Source: Limonium bicolor | Taxonomy: Eukaryota > Streptophyta > Magnoliopsida > Caryophyllales > Plumbaginaceae | DNA: 64,000 nt | Assembly: GCA_023374045.1 (NCBI GenBank) | Contig: CM041780.1 | Span: 32,792,337-32,856,336 of the forward strand | Direction: 5' to 3' | Part shown: positions 46,112 to 60,116 of the stretch, piece after piece | How positions within the stretch are numbered: the stretch's first letter is position 1 | Layout: every line of letters begins with the position of its first letter | Program-made: the position numbers and the translations under genes | The notes under the pieces: model-generated | The model's database searches: none | What the model was told of the DNA's origin: nothing | Seen by the model: only the letters and a program-made list of their open reading frames with translations

Positions 46112-49100
46112 AGACAAGAATTACAGAACTTAGGAGAATACTGAGGTTGAGTTTGAGTTATGGGTTAAGGGTTGAGAGATAGAGTGAGAGGTGCATTAGT
46201 CAGGACTTCCCGGTGTTTACCGGATATCCATAGTACCTAGACCCGCCCTCCACATCCCTTGCTTGAGTTATGGGGAACAAATGCTAGAGAGAAGAAAGCC
46301 TTCTCTTACTCGGGGAAACCCGATCTGGTAGTTAGTTAACAGTAAGCAATACGAGAAATATCTTGTCGTACGACAGTTTACAAGAACTTGAAGGCTTTTA
46401 ATGGAGCGCAACAGAGAAGCAGGCGTTATCAATGGAATTCTATCAATAAGGGAAAGATAATTACCGGCAACATGAGTCGACATGCTACGCCGTCGAAATA
46501 ACCCGCCATACCAATGGTAAGAAAAGCACTATAAGTGCAATGGTTAAGAAAAGATAAGTGACATGGGTATCAGACAGTGGTCCGAATGAGCATAACAGTG
46601 GGATGATACAAGGTATGAGAGTTAAGACTGCTGGAGAGTCCACTTAAGAACGGGGACTCCAAACCCCATACAATGAGAAAGGTTACAACCTGACTAATTA
46701 AGCGCAGGCGACAATAAGAACACGTACTACTGTATACCGGAATAGGACTACGATGTAGTGCCTAAAGGAGAACTATTACTAGGTAATCATGACAAAATGT
46801 GTGGAAACGAGAGCGAGGATTAAGACATAAGAGAATGACAAGGGGTTCCCTCAGCAAGAGGAACGCCCTGACAAACGACAGTATTGTCAAACCAACCAGG
46901 AAACTGTCGGATGGCTAGTTATCAAAAAAAAAAGAACATAGAAGGGGTCCCAAGGACTACCAAAGATAAGGAAACTAGGTGGAAGTACCACTACCGACGC
47001 ACACGGTGCCGGTAGCTCATCGTGCATGGCGCACTTGCCATAACAAGTGCTACCACGGTTAAGCTACATGAAAAGCCATCATGGCGAGATAGTAGAACGC
47101 TACAGTTGTAGTGCACATTAATACTGGATTGCAAATCCGTAAGAACGAGAGAATGAGACCTTGGAAAGGTCTGACGACCTGACCACGATAAGATGAGCCG
47201 ACACATTAGACAGCAGGGAGCTGAACTTGGACGAAGTATCAAATGATATAAATTTTAGCAACAGTACAACCTACTCCAACAACAACCGACAGTACGGGTA
47301 TGAACACCAATAACAAACCACGAGGAGAGAAAACCTAAGAGATCGCTTAGTAATCCGAGCAAAAACGCTATGTAAGCAATAACATACAAGGAATGCATTA
47401 CAAGATACAATGGAGACCATTGACACAACGTCTTCCAACAGGAACGAGATAAGACACCCAAAGTGATGACTAAGAATATCAGTAATAAACCTTCTTCATG
47501 AAGATGTTAGTAAACCCCGGAAACAGGGACAGAGGGAATAAACTTAAATTATAACCTACCAAGGGTTAAGGACATACAATTCCGACAAAGGAAAGCTCCG
47601 AAAACTACCCCCATAGAGCGGGCATAGTCAAACCGAACAAACTGATAAATGACAGTTAATACTGTTTGTCTAGCTCATTAACACCCAAGTATGATTGATC
47701 ATCAACGGGTGGCGTAGTCAACGGAAGTTGAACGAAGCGTTGAGATGGAAGTATAAGATGACAGGACGATATCCAACTTGGACACCGTAAGGCAAACGCC
47801 TAATACGAACCTAACCTTGATTGTTAAAAGACATAAGTCTAGTAAAATGACAGTATTTATGAGGACACTAAGTAACCTCAGATCACTTGAATAAACTTCC
47901 ATAGCAGGAAGCAGGATGCAGCAACTTACCATAAAAACCGAATACTGTGTTCAAGGAAACAAAAACCTATAAGGATGACCTACGGATGAGTAAGAGTACA
48001 AGTAATGATCTGAGACATTAAGCACTAAGAGCCAAGGATGTTAACCACATCAGAGCCTGAGGCGCAGTAAGTTGTAAGAGAGCTTATTTAAGCCACGAAG
48101 GAACTACAATTCGTAGATATGAACGGTTACCAAAACCTATAACTTAGATTGTGGAAAATATTGCCAGGAAAAGACACCAATGAGAATAATGATATAGTAC
48201 ATCGGCAGGGGCGGAGAACAAACCATGCCTTTTAGGGTGGGGATACCTCTCCTTGTTGTGAGGCCATGAGTGGGAATAAACCCCTCAAAAAGGGCTTTCA
48301 CTTATTAGAGATGTAATACACTTTCGTTGGAGAATGGAAATTGTAAACTTTGAGATTACCTTAGAACATACCAGATACACTTGAGTAGTAGGGAAGGCTA
48401 CAGAGACAGACCTCATATCCAGCACCCAGGATTTAGGAATCATCAATCGTCAGAGATAAACATTGTGAGTGCACATTATGGCACGTTAAGTGACCAACGC
48501 TCAGGAGAGCTTAGGATTCAACGGATGACTTCTTCAGTACCGGTTAAGTTACATGGTACATAACATCATAAAGGATGAAAGAATGTGAGAGAAATTAGGC
48601 TACTTATAAACCTGAGATTGAAGCAGAACACCTTCATATTAAGAGATGATCAAAATTACAACACGGTACGACAACCGCCATACACCGAAAGGGAAGAACC
48701 CCCAGTGTGTTTACACCAGAAAGGGATTGAGTATAAAATAAGATGTTAGAATGAATGAATAAGTAATTGCACCATCAATGGGCAAAATAGTAAGGACCAA
48801 CTACCACGGTAGTAGTGGTCGTGAGTACAATACCTATATAAGTGGATTAAGCCGTGGTGCGCGGTAAAGCGACCGTTATGTATGAGCCGTCAAATATTGA
48901 CACTGAGGCAATTAGATTTATGGGTTAAGACCAATGCAATAAGGAAATAAGATGGTAGATGAACTGTGCATTGATGCCAGTAGTCTGGACCTGGTTAGGT
49001 AAGATTTCACAGGAAGCACACTACCCATTCCTTAAGGAACTGGAAGTGCATTCCTAGTAAAACAAATATGAGAAAGAAGATAAGAGGCTCTATGGAAAGA

Positions 49101-51225
49101 GACCTCAGTCTCTAAGAGACCGAATCAGTACGGGATACAGAAAGAACTAGAGCATACAATACCCAAGAACGTACTAAATGGATTTTCCTTGATTAAATTC
49201 AAGAAGAACAATAAGTGTTATTATGGAACGATGAAAGAGGAGATCGACAACAGAATACTTCATAATTAGCAATAGATAAACGTGTGACGGACACTATGAG
49301 TTTACTAAAATGAGACGTGGGCAGACTGCACCCCACAGGGGCTTGCAGGCCTGACAGACTCATTTATGAGTTAGTCGGGTAAGTAGTAATGTACCAGTAA
49401 GGTACCCCATGCATGTGGACGAGTGGTGTAAGGAACACGGGAAGTAGTCGACTCCGCACCATGGACAACGACACAAGATCAAACAAGAGCAGCTACTACC
49501 ACAAACAGTTGAAGAAAAGGAATTCAGTTGAACCAACAACACAAAGGAACCAGAGAACAAATAATTAAGGACTATGAAGTGCAAAGAGCATGGATTGTTA
49601 AGTACAGACATTGGACATGTCTTAAAATGTAAGAGATTAAACTGTAAAGTGCATTAAGCACTAAACAGTAGTTTCAGATTAAGAATTATCTTAAGAGAAC
49701 GCTAAGAATATGAACATTAGATCTCCAGAGAGACTGGATAGACAAGCTACAGGATGAGGATATACAATACTATGAAGGATAAGAAAGGCAGTTAAGCCTA
49801 AGACTATCAGAGTCGTGCAGCGGAAGCTAGCGGACCGGTAACTTAAAAGGTTTCACATACCTGATGAACCAGAAAGAGGAATGATATACCACACATCTTC
49901 CAATGGAGCAAATATAAGATTTAGCAACTGAATGCTTTAATATCTTTGAGATTAGACAAACTAAGTTAAGAATATGGTATAAGTACCGTTAAGAATCCTC
50001 GATACAGAGACTAAGTCATTAGCATAGTTATGACCCTCTGATCAAATTATAAGTGAGATAAATGACCTGAAAGCTAGAATGCTTGGTGAGAATTAGACAT
50101 CTTGAACTTATGTTCAAGGATGATATAATGTTGATTACGTGGGTGCAATCCATTTTAAGGGGGGTAGAGCGAAAACCACTTAGCGTGTGCATAGCACAAA
50201 AGAATTTGAGAATATGTTTTACATAAACATTTTGAGATAAATCATGGTTATTGCACACAGAAGACGTGAATACCATATATATTAAGTACCTATCTTGTTA
50301 ACTCCGGTGTGAGTACAAGTTAAGAGAATTAAGGAAGAGGATTAAGGAGACTTAAGGAATATATGAGATAAGAATAAGATAACACTATGAGATACTATTT
50401 GATATCAGTATGAAGAAGAAGATAGTAAGGCTATGAGATATATGATGGTGAGAATTGATATGAGACTGATATAGAACTTAGTAAGAATGAGAGCCTTGAG
50501 GTAATTACTAAGAGATGAACTGGGAATGATTGATGGACTGAGTCAACACCTTGGAGATGTATTGATTATGATTAGAATCACTGAAAGATAGAAAATTGGA
50601 CATGAGTGAATTATTTGATGTTTGAAAATGACGTGGGAGGTGGAACTTGATTTTCTAGGGATCAAGGGAAACCGAACACAAATTGGGGTGGACGGATAGT
50701 TCAACACTGATGCTGATCACATTAAGGTTGGATGATTCCTGAAACTCCCTACCAGTGGTCACAATTAAATCACGCTAGGATAGAGGCGTTAGTATAAAAT
50801 GAAATTGGAGTTGGTTGTATTTTTAATTAGAGGAATTATTCCTCATATGACCTCATAAATGGGATTACCTTTTTACTGAGTCTCGCCCATGAAGTCGAGG
50901 ATGCACGAGCCTTTGTCTTCGGACCGGTGACATGGGGAGAGCAGAGTTGTTTTGTATTCTGGCCCATGGTGACGAGGATGAACGAGCCATTGTCTACGGA
51001 CCTGTGACATGGGAGAATACGTTGGAAAATTATGTGATTGTTTTAATTATCAAAAAGAAACAAAGAGAATTTTGAGTGCTATACATTCCTAAGCATGTGG
51101 TGTGATAGTTGAGTATAAGCATATGGAGGATCTAATGATTCAATGAGTTTAAGTATACATAAGTATGATCTATATGATCTATGGAATGAGGTAAGACATG
51201 TATTCTAATAAGATAAGATGCATGG
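46112..51225 (+). pseudogene. decayed gag-pol internal region of element E, copy 1
   Basis: No long ORF, but fragments are colinear with element B: GHYEFT (RT) near 49289, an ACAAACAGTTGAAGAAAAGG patch near 49500 corresponding to B near 33185, and a patch near 49987-50010 corresponding to the start of B's chromodomain-like tail (VRILDT). An AAGGGGGGTAGAG tract at 50157-50169 marks the old pol end. The following 1.05 kb (50170-51225) is 3' untranslated sequence shared with A. I see no sign of the AlkB gene here. Confidence 0.6.
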
Positions 51226-51262
51226 GAACTTTGGGGACAAAGTTCTTTTAAGGGGGGTAGAT
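51226..51262 (+). other. polypurine tract of E with upstream hairpin
   Basis: GAACTTTG-GGGA-CAAAGTTC (51226-51245), then AAGGGGGGTAGAT directly before the second LTR. Identical in design to element B. Confidence 0.85.
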
Positions 51263-54200
51263 TGAAATACCCTAAACCTAAGTATTGTAAGTAAACATCA
51301 ATTTATGATGTATTAAGGCCAAAATATGCCTTAGAAAGATAGGTAGACAATTTAAACCAACAAAAACACAAGAAAACGCCTTAAGGGCAATTTGGGCAAA
51401 AACGTGCTCTAAGCTTGGAGTGACTTTGATTAGCACCCAAATACCATTATAAGACTTTAGAAATATTATAATGGACATTTTAAATCAATTAACAAAGAAA
51501 ACCAAGCTCAAAAACAAGCATAAACACAAAATGTGCTTTAAGACTCCTTAAAGCACCTTTTTGAGAAATTGTCTTAGAAATGGGTTTTCAATGGCTAAAT
51601 GCCCATGATTACATCTTAACAAACATGTTTGCTTATTAGTATCACATTAGGAAGTCTAAATCATTGGGAAACCAAAACTTTCACAAATATGTGCACTAAT
51701 TTGTGAATAGTAACCAAATAGTGCCTAGTTTAGTCTTTAGTCAACTAAGTCAAATTAAATGGTCAAACAAGACCATAAATATCTCCAATTATAATAGGGG
51801 GCTGGTTTTTTGATGTGGGGAGGCACCACATGACTAAGCAATTAAAGGAAAAGAAGAGGAAAAAAAGTAAAGTTACTATTTGCTTTATAAAACAAATATC
51901 TCCTTATAAGCTACATTTCTGCTTCTCTCTCTTCATTTCTCTTCTTCCCATCGGTTTCTCCTGTATCCTCTCTTCTCCATTCAAGCTCTAGCTTTCTATC
52001 TTTTCAAATCCTTCAAAGCTCCATTTTGGTGCCAAGAGAAAACTCCATTGAGGGAGGAAAGTCAAGTTTGAAGAGCTCTTTTGGTTCTCCATTCATCCAA
52101 AATAATGAAAGTGGAAGAAAAATCAACTTCCCTTCATTTTTCTACATGTCCGAAAATTCAATCTTGTGAGGGTTTTGTTTTACACCTTGAAATAGCTTGT
52201 TTTGATCACCAAGGACTAGTGGAGGTCCCTCTTGATTCATGCCCAAGTCAACTTTGAGACTTCAAAGGTAATCATCCACTTTTATACCTTAAAACACATT
52301 TTTAACCTAGGTTTTCATTCCTTAAGGTTAGTGTGTTGTTTAGTACTCATTGGAGTCATTGAATATTGATTAGAACATTGGCAAGGGAAATTAAAATGGT
52401 GGCCGAGATTTCCAAGGGAAGAAGCCTAAGGAGAAAGTTGAGAGAAACTTGAGAAAAACAAGGTAAATTGCTTACCTAATGGTGGTTTAAGTTTTAAGGG
52501 ATAAGTTTTAGGTGAGTACTAATGTAGCTTAAAGCTTACATTATGTAATGGGTTATACAACCTAGGAAAAAGAATTTAAACAAGTTTATGAACTTATGAT
52601 TAAAGAGCCAATGGAAATGAGTTAGTAAGATAAGCTTAAGGTGAATTAAGAGAACACTTATATTTCTATGGGAGCATTGTTGTGTGTATTTGCAGGTTGA
52701 AAGCTTTTATATGTGGGAAATTCAGTGTTTAAGTTTATGTCATTTAAGGGCCTAAGAGCCATGTCATTTAAGAGCCTAGTGCTATGCAATATAAGATTTT
52801 TGCATTATATTGAGTTTGGTGTGAATGAGTTGATTTGGGTGGGAAAATATGATGAGAAAGAACTTGATGTGTGTGAGATGGTTGAATGAGGAAAACAATG
52901 CTTATGGGCATGATAATATACTTGAGGAGCTATGTCGAAATTTGAGTAGGAAACAAGTGTTTAAGTGATGGTTATGATTTAATATGACCTGGGGTTTACT
53001 AGGAGACATTAAAAAGGAATTTGAGTGGAAAAGAGTTAATTAAGGAGTTCTTGACGTTTAGTATGGCCTAGAGATGTCTAGGAGGAATTAGAGGATTGGT
53101 GGGTGTATTAAACACACCAGAATCATGGTATGAGGAATGTTAAGACTTGAGGAAATAATGTATAATGTTTTGAGGTGATTTAGGTATGAACTTGAGAATA
53201 TAACAATGAGAGGGTATGATCATGAGAATAGTGAGTGAATTGGGAAAAGGAGATGGAAATGTCTAAGGAGGGTGTAGCATGGACAAGGTAAATGAAGTAC
53301 AATGTTAAGGTGTTAAGTAGATGGGAGGAAATGTATAGGTAAGTTCATGAGTTTAGGTTGATGAGTAACAAATGGAAAAGAGAGGAACTTGTGCATGGAG
53401 ATACAAGATGACTTGAGGAAGTTTTGGAAAATGAACTGAAGATGGAAAAATGATGTTTATGAAGTGGTCAATCTGTTAAAGAGGGAACACTTGGGTTGGA
53501 TGAAGTTTTGGTGAGGCTACAAGTTGGAAATGTAAGGAATTATGTGATAAGTGTTAGGAATTTCTTGTAAGGATTGAGGAAATGGTTAAGGAGGTTTTAG
53601 AGGACGTTCTAAGGTGAGTTTAAGTGCCTATATGGTATTAAGACATAATGGGACACTTGTGGAAGAGTTTGGAATTGAAAGAACAATTTAAGAGAAAAAT
53701 TTGTAGTGGACCGACCCAGGGTCCGACCCAGTTTTGGGTCGGTCGGACCATGTTAAGCCAGCCAGAATGTCTCTGGACTGGACCGACCCAGAGGGTTTTG
53801 GGTCGGTCGGCTTAGCTTTGGGTCGGTCGGGCAAAAAATTCAAGGTAGAAAGTGGACTCTGGGATGGACCGACCCAGAAGGTTTGGGTCGGTCGGTTTAG
53901 CTTTGGGTCGGACGGGTGATTTTCAAAAGACGGAAAAATTTCTGTGGTGGACCGACCCATAAGGTTGGGTCAGTCGTGGGTCAGTCTAAGGGAATTGTTC
54001 GAACCAGAAAATTACTGGAACGGACCGACCCAGGGGTTGGGTCGGTCGGTGGGTCGGTCGACCCTTAAGAATTAAAAAAAAAAGAAACCCTAAGAGAGTT
54101 TAGTGGTATTAATAGTACCCCATTAAGAGGGCAATGATGATTAGGAATATAAAGACCTAAGGGATTAAGCAAGTATAAACTTAAATGTTTTAGGTTAAGT

Positions 54201-55691
54201 ATGAAAGATTAAGTTTTAAAACTTAAGAGGTGTTAGGTGGGGATCTTTAATGGCTAATTAAGTTAAATAAGTTGAGTTAAGTTAAGAAATTAACCACCCG
54301 ATTCAATTAATGTTTTAGGGTTTGAGTAAGTGGAACTCCGGAGGAGAGTAAGCAACCGAACGACCAACGATGAACGGTACAGTTCTTCTTGTGACCTGCT
54401 TGCTAACGAGGTGTCCCTCGGCTTGTGTGTCATTTGTTTTTGCGTGCTCACTAAACAAGATAAAGCATGCAACCGGAACATTATGTTTATTGTATTGTTA
54501 TGTGATGTTTGAAAACTAACACAACTTACCGTGAGAACCTACTAACTAACGTTTAGTAAGGAATCGTGTGAGACTAAGGAACACTCCCTAATATTAGTTT
54601 GTTAAAAACCGAAAGAGGTTTAACCAACAAACATTGTCTTAAGACTTCTACTAACTGGCACTTGGGGGGAGTGAGGAACCCGGGACTGACTCCAGTCATG
54701 CATGCTAAGGAAAGGGGGTCGGTATCTAAAGCAGATCCGACATCCGCTTAAGGACTTGTCTTCGGACTTGTAGCCTAGGGTCGGTTGACCGGCTCAGCTA
54801 CATTGGACATCCAGCCCAAGGTAGGTGGCATTAAGATGGCGTGGGGGGATCTAGCCTACATCCCCAACAATTTAAGAATGTTGTTTATTGCCGGTAAGTG
54901 ACCTGCTGCTGGCTAGGGTTAACCAAGCCCTACGAAAATAAACAACGAACTAAGGGCTAACCAGTTATAATGAGAGAACGGTTGACATATATAAGATAAG
55001 GTTGAGATAAGTTGCAACCATTCCTATTTAAAGGATGGTTTGTATTATAAGACTGAGATAAGCTACTTCCATTCCCTTTTAAAGGATGGTTGTTTTCTAA
55101 GACTAAGATTGAGGTAAAATAAGGATGGACTAAGATTAAGAGGAAACGTAACTTAAGGAGTGAAATGATTGACTCACTAATTCAGGGAACGCATTTAAGT
55201 CATTCATTGTGTTTGAACTTCGATTGTTCATAATTGGTTTGTTGTTTATTGCACTTTCTATTATGTTGTGCATCTAATCAACCTCCGTGCTATCGACAAT
55301 TAGTTGTCGTAGCCACGTTAGCTTGGGGGCCATGAGAGGATCGTACCAGCATTCGTGCTGACCCCCTTTGGGGGCTGTTTTTACTGCACAGGTGAACGTC
55401 AGAAGGCAGCCGTCACGAGAGTAAGATGGGGGAGACATGTTACGGGTTAAGTGTGTCCTACGAGTTGTGCATGTACACTTGTATGGCAATTTGAGTTAGT
55501 AAGACGTATAGGATGTGAGGGGATTGTAAGAGGGATATGTATTTGGTTAAGACTTGTAAGTACTAATGTTCGGTATATTCTGTTAGTCAGACCGTGGCAA
55601 GGTCCTGGAATGTATATGAATCCGCTGCAATGTTATATTTATGGTGATAAGTTTGAGATAACCACGTTTGGATTTAGATGGGGTGTTACCA
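51263..55691 (+). repeat. second LTR of element E (shared between tandem units)
   Basis: Matches 41546-46080 apart from an internal deletion and scattered substitutions. It acts as 3' LTR of the first unit and 5' LTR of the second, because a primer site follows directly. Confidence 0.88.
53708..54065. repeat. inverted-repeat array, second E LTR
   Basis: Counterpart of 44096-44455. At some arms this copy keeps the repeat where the first has mutated (for example GACCGACCCAG against GAGCGACCCAG). Confidence 0.85.
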
Positions 55692-55695
55692 AAAG

Positions 55696-55722
55696 TGGTA
55701 TCAGAGCGTAGTTACGCTCTGA
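55696..55722 (+). other. second primer binding site of E with hairpin
   Basis: TGGTATCAGAGC at 55696-55707. TCAGAGCGTA (55701-55710) pairs with TACGCTCTGA (55713-55722). Confidence 0.85.
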
Positions 55723-58502
55723 AGACAAAGTTTACCGAACTTAAGAGAATACTGAGGTTGAGTTTGAGTTATGGGTTAAGGGTTGAGAGATAGAGTGAGA
55801 GGTGCATTAGTCAGGACTTCCCGGTGTTTACCGGATATCCATAGTACCTAGACCCGCCCTCCACATCCCTTGCTTGAGTTATGGGGAACAAATACCAGAG
55901 AGAAGAAAGCCTTCTCTTACTCGGGGAAACCCGATCTGGTAGTTAGTTAAAAGTAAGCAATACGAGAAATATCTTGTCGTACGACAGTTTACAAGAACTT
56001 GAAGGCTTTTAATGGAGCGCAACAGTGAAGCAGGCGTTATCAATGGAATTCTATCAATAAGGGAACGGTAATTACCGGCAACATGGGTCGACATGCTACG
56101 CAGTCGAAATAACCCGCCATACCAATGGTAAGAAAAGCACTATAAGTGCAATGGTTAAGAAAAGATAAGTGACATGGGTATTGGACAGTGGTCCGAATGA
56201 GCATAACAGTGGGATGATACAAGGCATGAGAGTTAAGACTGCTGGAGAGTCCAGTTAAGAATGGGGACTCCAAACCCCATACAATGAGAAAGGTTACAAC
56301 TTGACTAACAAAGCGCAGGCGACAATAAGAACATGTACTACTATATACCGGAATAGGACTACGATGTAGTGCCTAAAGGAGAACTATTACAAGGTAATCA
56401 GGACAAAATGTGTGGAAACGAGAGCGAGGATTAAGACATAAGAGAATGACGAGGGGTTCCCTCAGCAAGAGGAACGCCCTGACAAACGACAGTATTGTCA
56501 AACCAACCAGGAAACTGCCGGATGGCTAGTTATCCAAAATAAGAGAACATAGAAGGGGTCCCAAGGACTACCAAAGATAAGGAAACTAGGTGGAAGTACC
56601 ACTACCGACGCACACGGTGCCGGTAGCTCATCTTGCATGGTGCACTTGCCATAGCAAGTGCTACCACGGTTAAGCTACACGAAAAGCCATCATGGCGAGA
56701 TAGTAGAACGCTACAGTTGTAGTACACATTAATACTGGATTGCAAATCCGTAAGAACGAGAGAATGAGACCTTGGAAAGGTCTGACGACCTGACCACGAT
56801 AAGATGAGCCGACACATTATACAGCAGGGAGCTGAACTTGGATGAAGTATCAAATGATATAAATTTTAGCAACAGTATAACCTACTACAACAACAACTGA
56901 CAGTACGGGTATGAACACCAATAACAAACCACGGGGAGAGAAAACCTAAGAGATCGCTCAGTAATCCGAGCAAAAACGCTATGTAAGCAATAACATACAA
57001 GGAATGCATTACAAGATATGATGGAGACCGCTGACACAACGTCTTCCAACAGGAACGAGATAAGACACCCAGAGTGATGACTAAGAATATCAGTAATAAA
57101 CCTTCTTCATGAAGATGTTAGTAAACCCCGGAAACAGGGACAGAGGGAATAAACTTAAATTATAACCTACCAAGGGTTAAGGACATACAATTCCGACAAA
57201 GGAAAGCTCAGAAAACTACCCCCACAGAGCGGGCATAGTCAAACCGAACAAACTGATGAATGACAGTTAATACTGTTTGTCTTACTCATTAACACCCAAG
57301 TATGATTGATCATCAATGGGTGGCGTAGTCAACGGAAGTTGAACGAAGCGTTGAGATGGAAGTATAAGATGACAGGACGATATCCAACTTGGACACTGTA
57401 AGGCAAACGCCTAATACGAACCTAACCTTGATTGCTAAAAGACATAAGTCTAGTTAAATGACAGTATTTTCAAGGACACTAAGTAACCTCAGATCACCTG
57501 AATAAACTTCCATAGCAGGAAGCAGGATGCAGCAACTTACCATAAAAACCCAATACTGCATTTAGTATGTAACCTAACGGTAGATAGTGTTCAAGGAAAC
57601 AAAAACCTATAAGGATGACCTACGGATGAGTAAGAGTACAAGTAATGAACTGAGACACTAAGCACTAAGAGCCTACGAGCCAAGGATGTTAACCACATCA
57701 GAGCCCGAGGCGCAGTAAGTTGTAAGAGAGCTAATTTAAGCCACGAAGGAACTACAATTCATAGATATGAACGGTTACCAAATCCTATAACTTAGATTGT
57801 GGAAAATATTGCCAGGAAAAGGCACCAATGAGAATAATGAGATAGTACATCGGCAGGGGCGGAGAACGAACCATGCCTTTTAGGGTGGGGATACATCTCC
57901 TTGTTGTGAGACCATGAGTGGGAATAAACCCCTCAAAAAGGGCTTTCACTTATTAGAGATGTAATACACTTTCGTTGGAGAATGGAAACTGTAAACTTTG
58001 AGATTACCTTAGAACATACCAGATACACTTGAGTAGTAGGGAAGGCTGCAGAGACAGACCTCATATCCAGCACCCAGGATTTAGGAATCAGTAATCGTTA
58101 GAGATAAACATTGTGAGTGCACATTATGGCACGTTAAGTGACCAACGCTCAGGAGAGCTTGGGATTCAACGGATGACTTCTTCAGTACCGGTTAAGTTAC
58201 ATGGTAAATAACATCATAAAGGATGAATGAATGTGAGAGAAATTAAGCTACTTATAAACCTGAGATTGAAGCAGAACACCTTCATATTAAGAGATGATCA
58301 AAATTACAACACGGTACGGCAACCGCCATACACCGAAAGGGAAGAACCCCTAGTGTGTTTACGCCAGAAAGGGATTGAGTATAAAATAAGATGTTATAAT
58401 GAATGAATAAGTAATTGCACCATCAATGGGCAAAATAGTAAGGACCAACTACCACGGTAGTAGTGGTCGTGAGTACAATACCTATATAAGTGGATTAAGC
58501 CG
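55723..58502 (+). pseudogene. decayed internal region of element E, copy 2 (interrupted)
   Basis: Nearly identical to 46112-48856, with a few small indels (for example about 30 bp near 57560 absent from copy 1). It stops at AAGCCG, where the Athila-like element begins; copy 1 continues uninterrupted there (48856). Confidence 0.75.
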
Positions 58503-58749
58503 TGTGATGAGTGTGAGATATGAATGGTTTTGGTAGTCTTTAATGCCTAATTTGTGTACACGCATCAACAATATTCCACACTTATCTTACATTTTCCTTT
58601 GGTTTGCTGTTTGTTAAGGCTTGATACTCTTTTTCTATGTTAAATGCAGAGAAAAGCCAAGGAAACACTAGATTTACTCACAAGGGAGATAATGCAACAA
58701 ACGGGGGTCGAATCGGAGTCAAGATAAAGAATTTGGAGGATTTTGAAGG

Positions 58750-59005
58750 AATGTCCGAACTTGTGTCCGAACTTCCAAGTTCGGACGCAAGTCGAGGGTT
58801 TGTGTGCTGCGCCTGATGGAATGTCCGAACTTCAGTCCGAGCATCGAAGTTCGGACATAGTTAAGAAAAGCCGGAGGTCTGATGTACGGAGCATGTCCGA
58901 ACTTGTGTCCGAACATCTAAGTTCGGACACAAGTCGAAACTTTCAGGCTTGAAGCGCTCAGAACACTGTGTCCGAACATTGAAGTCCGGACCAATGTTCG
59001 GACAG
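58750..59005. repeat. array of GTCCGAAC/GTTCGGAC inverted repeats in LTR of G
   Basis: Four units, each with one or two GTCCGAAC left arms and a GTTCGGAC right arm (for example GTCCGAACTTCCAAGTTCGGAC split by the loop at about 58765-58786). It is similar in design to the arrays in B, C and E, though the surrounding LTR is unrelated. Confidence 0.85.
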
Positions 59006-59060
59006 GACGAAAAATTCAGCACAAACTCGGCGTTTTGAAGGGAAAAAGAGAGAGGAAAAG

Positions 59061-59070
59061 TCTATTTAAC
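59061..59070 (+). promoter_or_regulatory. possible TATA box of element G LTR
   Basis: TCTATTTAAC shortly after the hairpin array, with purine-rich sequence before it. A weak match. Confidence 0.35.
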
Positions 59071-60116
59071 TGACCTAATCAGAGGAGAAAGGTATTCATT
59101 CATCATCGATCATTACAACACACTCTCTCACGCTGATAAACGAAGTTCTCTCCATTCATCCACGCCAATTGCATCAGTTCACCTTCATCACATTCACCAA
59201 TCATATCGACATCGTTCTGGAGGAGCATCGACAGAAGGAAGTGCACCATCATCTTCAACCTTGCGCCTGCAGCCATCGATACTGGATAATCGTTCAACAG
59301 AAGGGTTTTTCTTCCTTTAGATGATTTCTATGTTGATTGTATTTATCTGTTCCATTGCAATGTCTGGCTAGTAGGGATTTAACTCTGGGGTAGGGTTTGT
59401 TCAAGATGGATTCAATGTAGTTAAAGATTCTGCAGTTTGATTATGAGATTGTGACGGATTGTTTCCAGGTTAATGATTATCAATTTTCTTCTACTAATTT
59501 CGCGAGTTATAGAGTTGTTTTGCGAAACCTATTAAGATCAGACAAGGTGATTAATAGGGAGTTCGAATTAACCTGGGAATTTGGGGAAGGATTAGTCGGA
59601 TAGATAATCTTTCCTACGAACGCTAACAATTCTTTGTGCTTATTCCACCTATGTGTTTTGCCAACTGCTAGATTAGAGTTGTCACGTTCTGATAGGTGAG
59701 CTCTTCAATGAACTAGGATTTAGCATTGAAAGAGATAGAAAGAATTGGCCTTTCCGTTTCTCATAATTAAATTGTAGGAGTTACTAGATTCAACCAGAAA
59801 AGAACAACCCGAGCCCAGAGTTCCACTCATATTATCAAACTCATCATTCATTTTTACCGATTGCTTAATTCAATTCTGATTTGCATTTATTTGATTCAGT
59901 TCCAAAAACAATTCACAACCCCCCTAAGTTTCCAGTTTTCTTAGGATTTAGGATAGGACTTAGGCTTATTTATTCAAGTCCCACGGTTCGATACTTGGTT
60001 GCTTAACTGTCTATTCTGTAGTGACCGGGATTTTTGCAACCCGACAGACTTATTGATTTATTATTTTCTAGATTAATTTGTTTAGTTTTAGTAGATCAAT
60101 TTTCCTGTTTGCAAAA

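Larger units (their letters stand above)
41546..58502 (+). mobile_element. element E: tandem Tekay-like retrotransposon (LTR-internal-LTR-internal)
   Basis: LTR (41546-46080), internal (46081-51262), LTR (51263-55691), then a second internal region (55692-58502) cut by the Athila-like element. Both internals start with the same primer site and leader and stay nearly identical for 2.8 kb. A third LTR and the right duplication are expected beyond the window. Left flank is GAAAG. The ends TGAAATACCC...GTGTTACCA, the primer site and the polypurine tract all match the Tekay group. No ORF survives. Confidence 0.85.
58503..60113 (+). repeat. 5' LTR of element G
   Basis: From TGTGATGAGTG to TTTGCA, about 1.6 kb. 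The start could be 2 bp further in, because the 3' copy is not available for comparison. It carries a GTTCGGAC array and a TATA-like site. Confidence 0.75.

Noticed and set aside
46112..50150. AlkB remnant in element E
   Set aside because: I looked for HxD and NLTFR-type fragments between the gag and pol relics and saw none; the decay is too deep to exclude one firmly.
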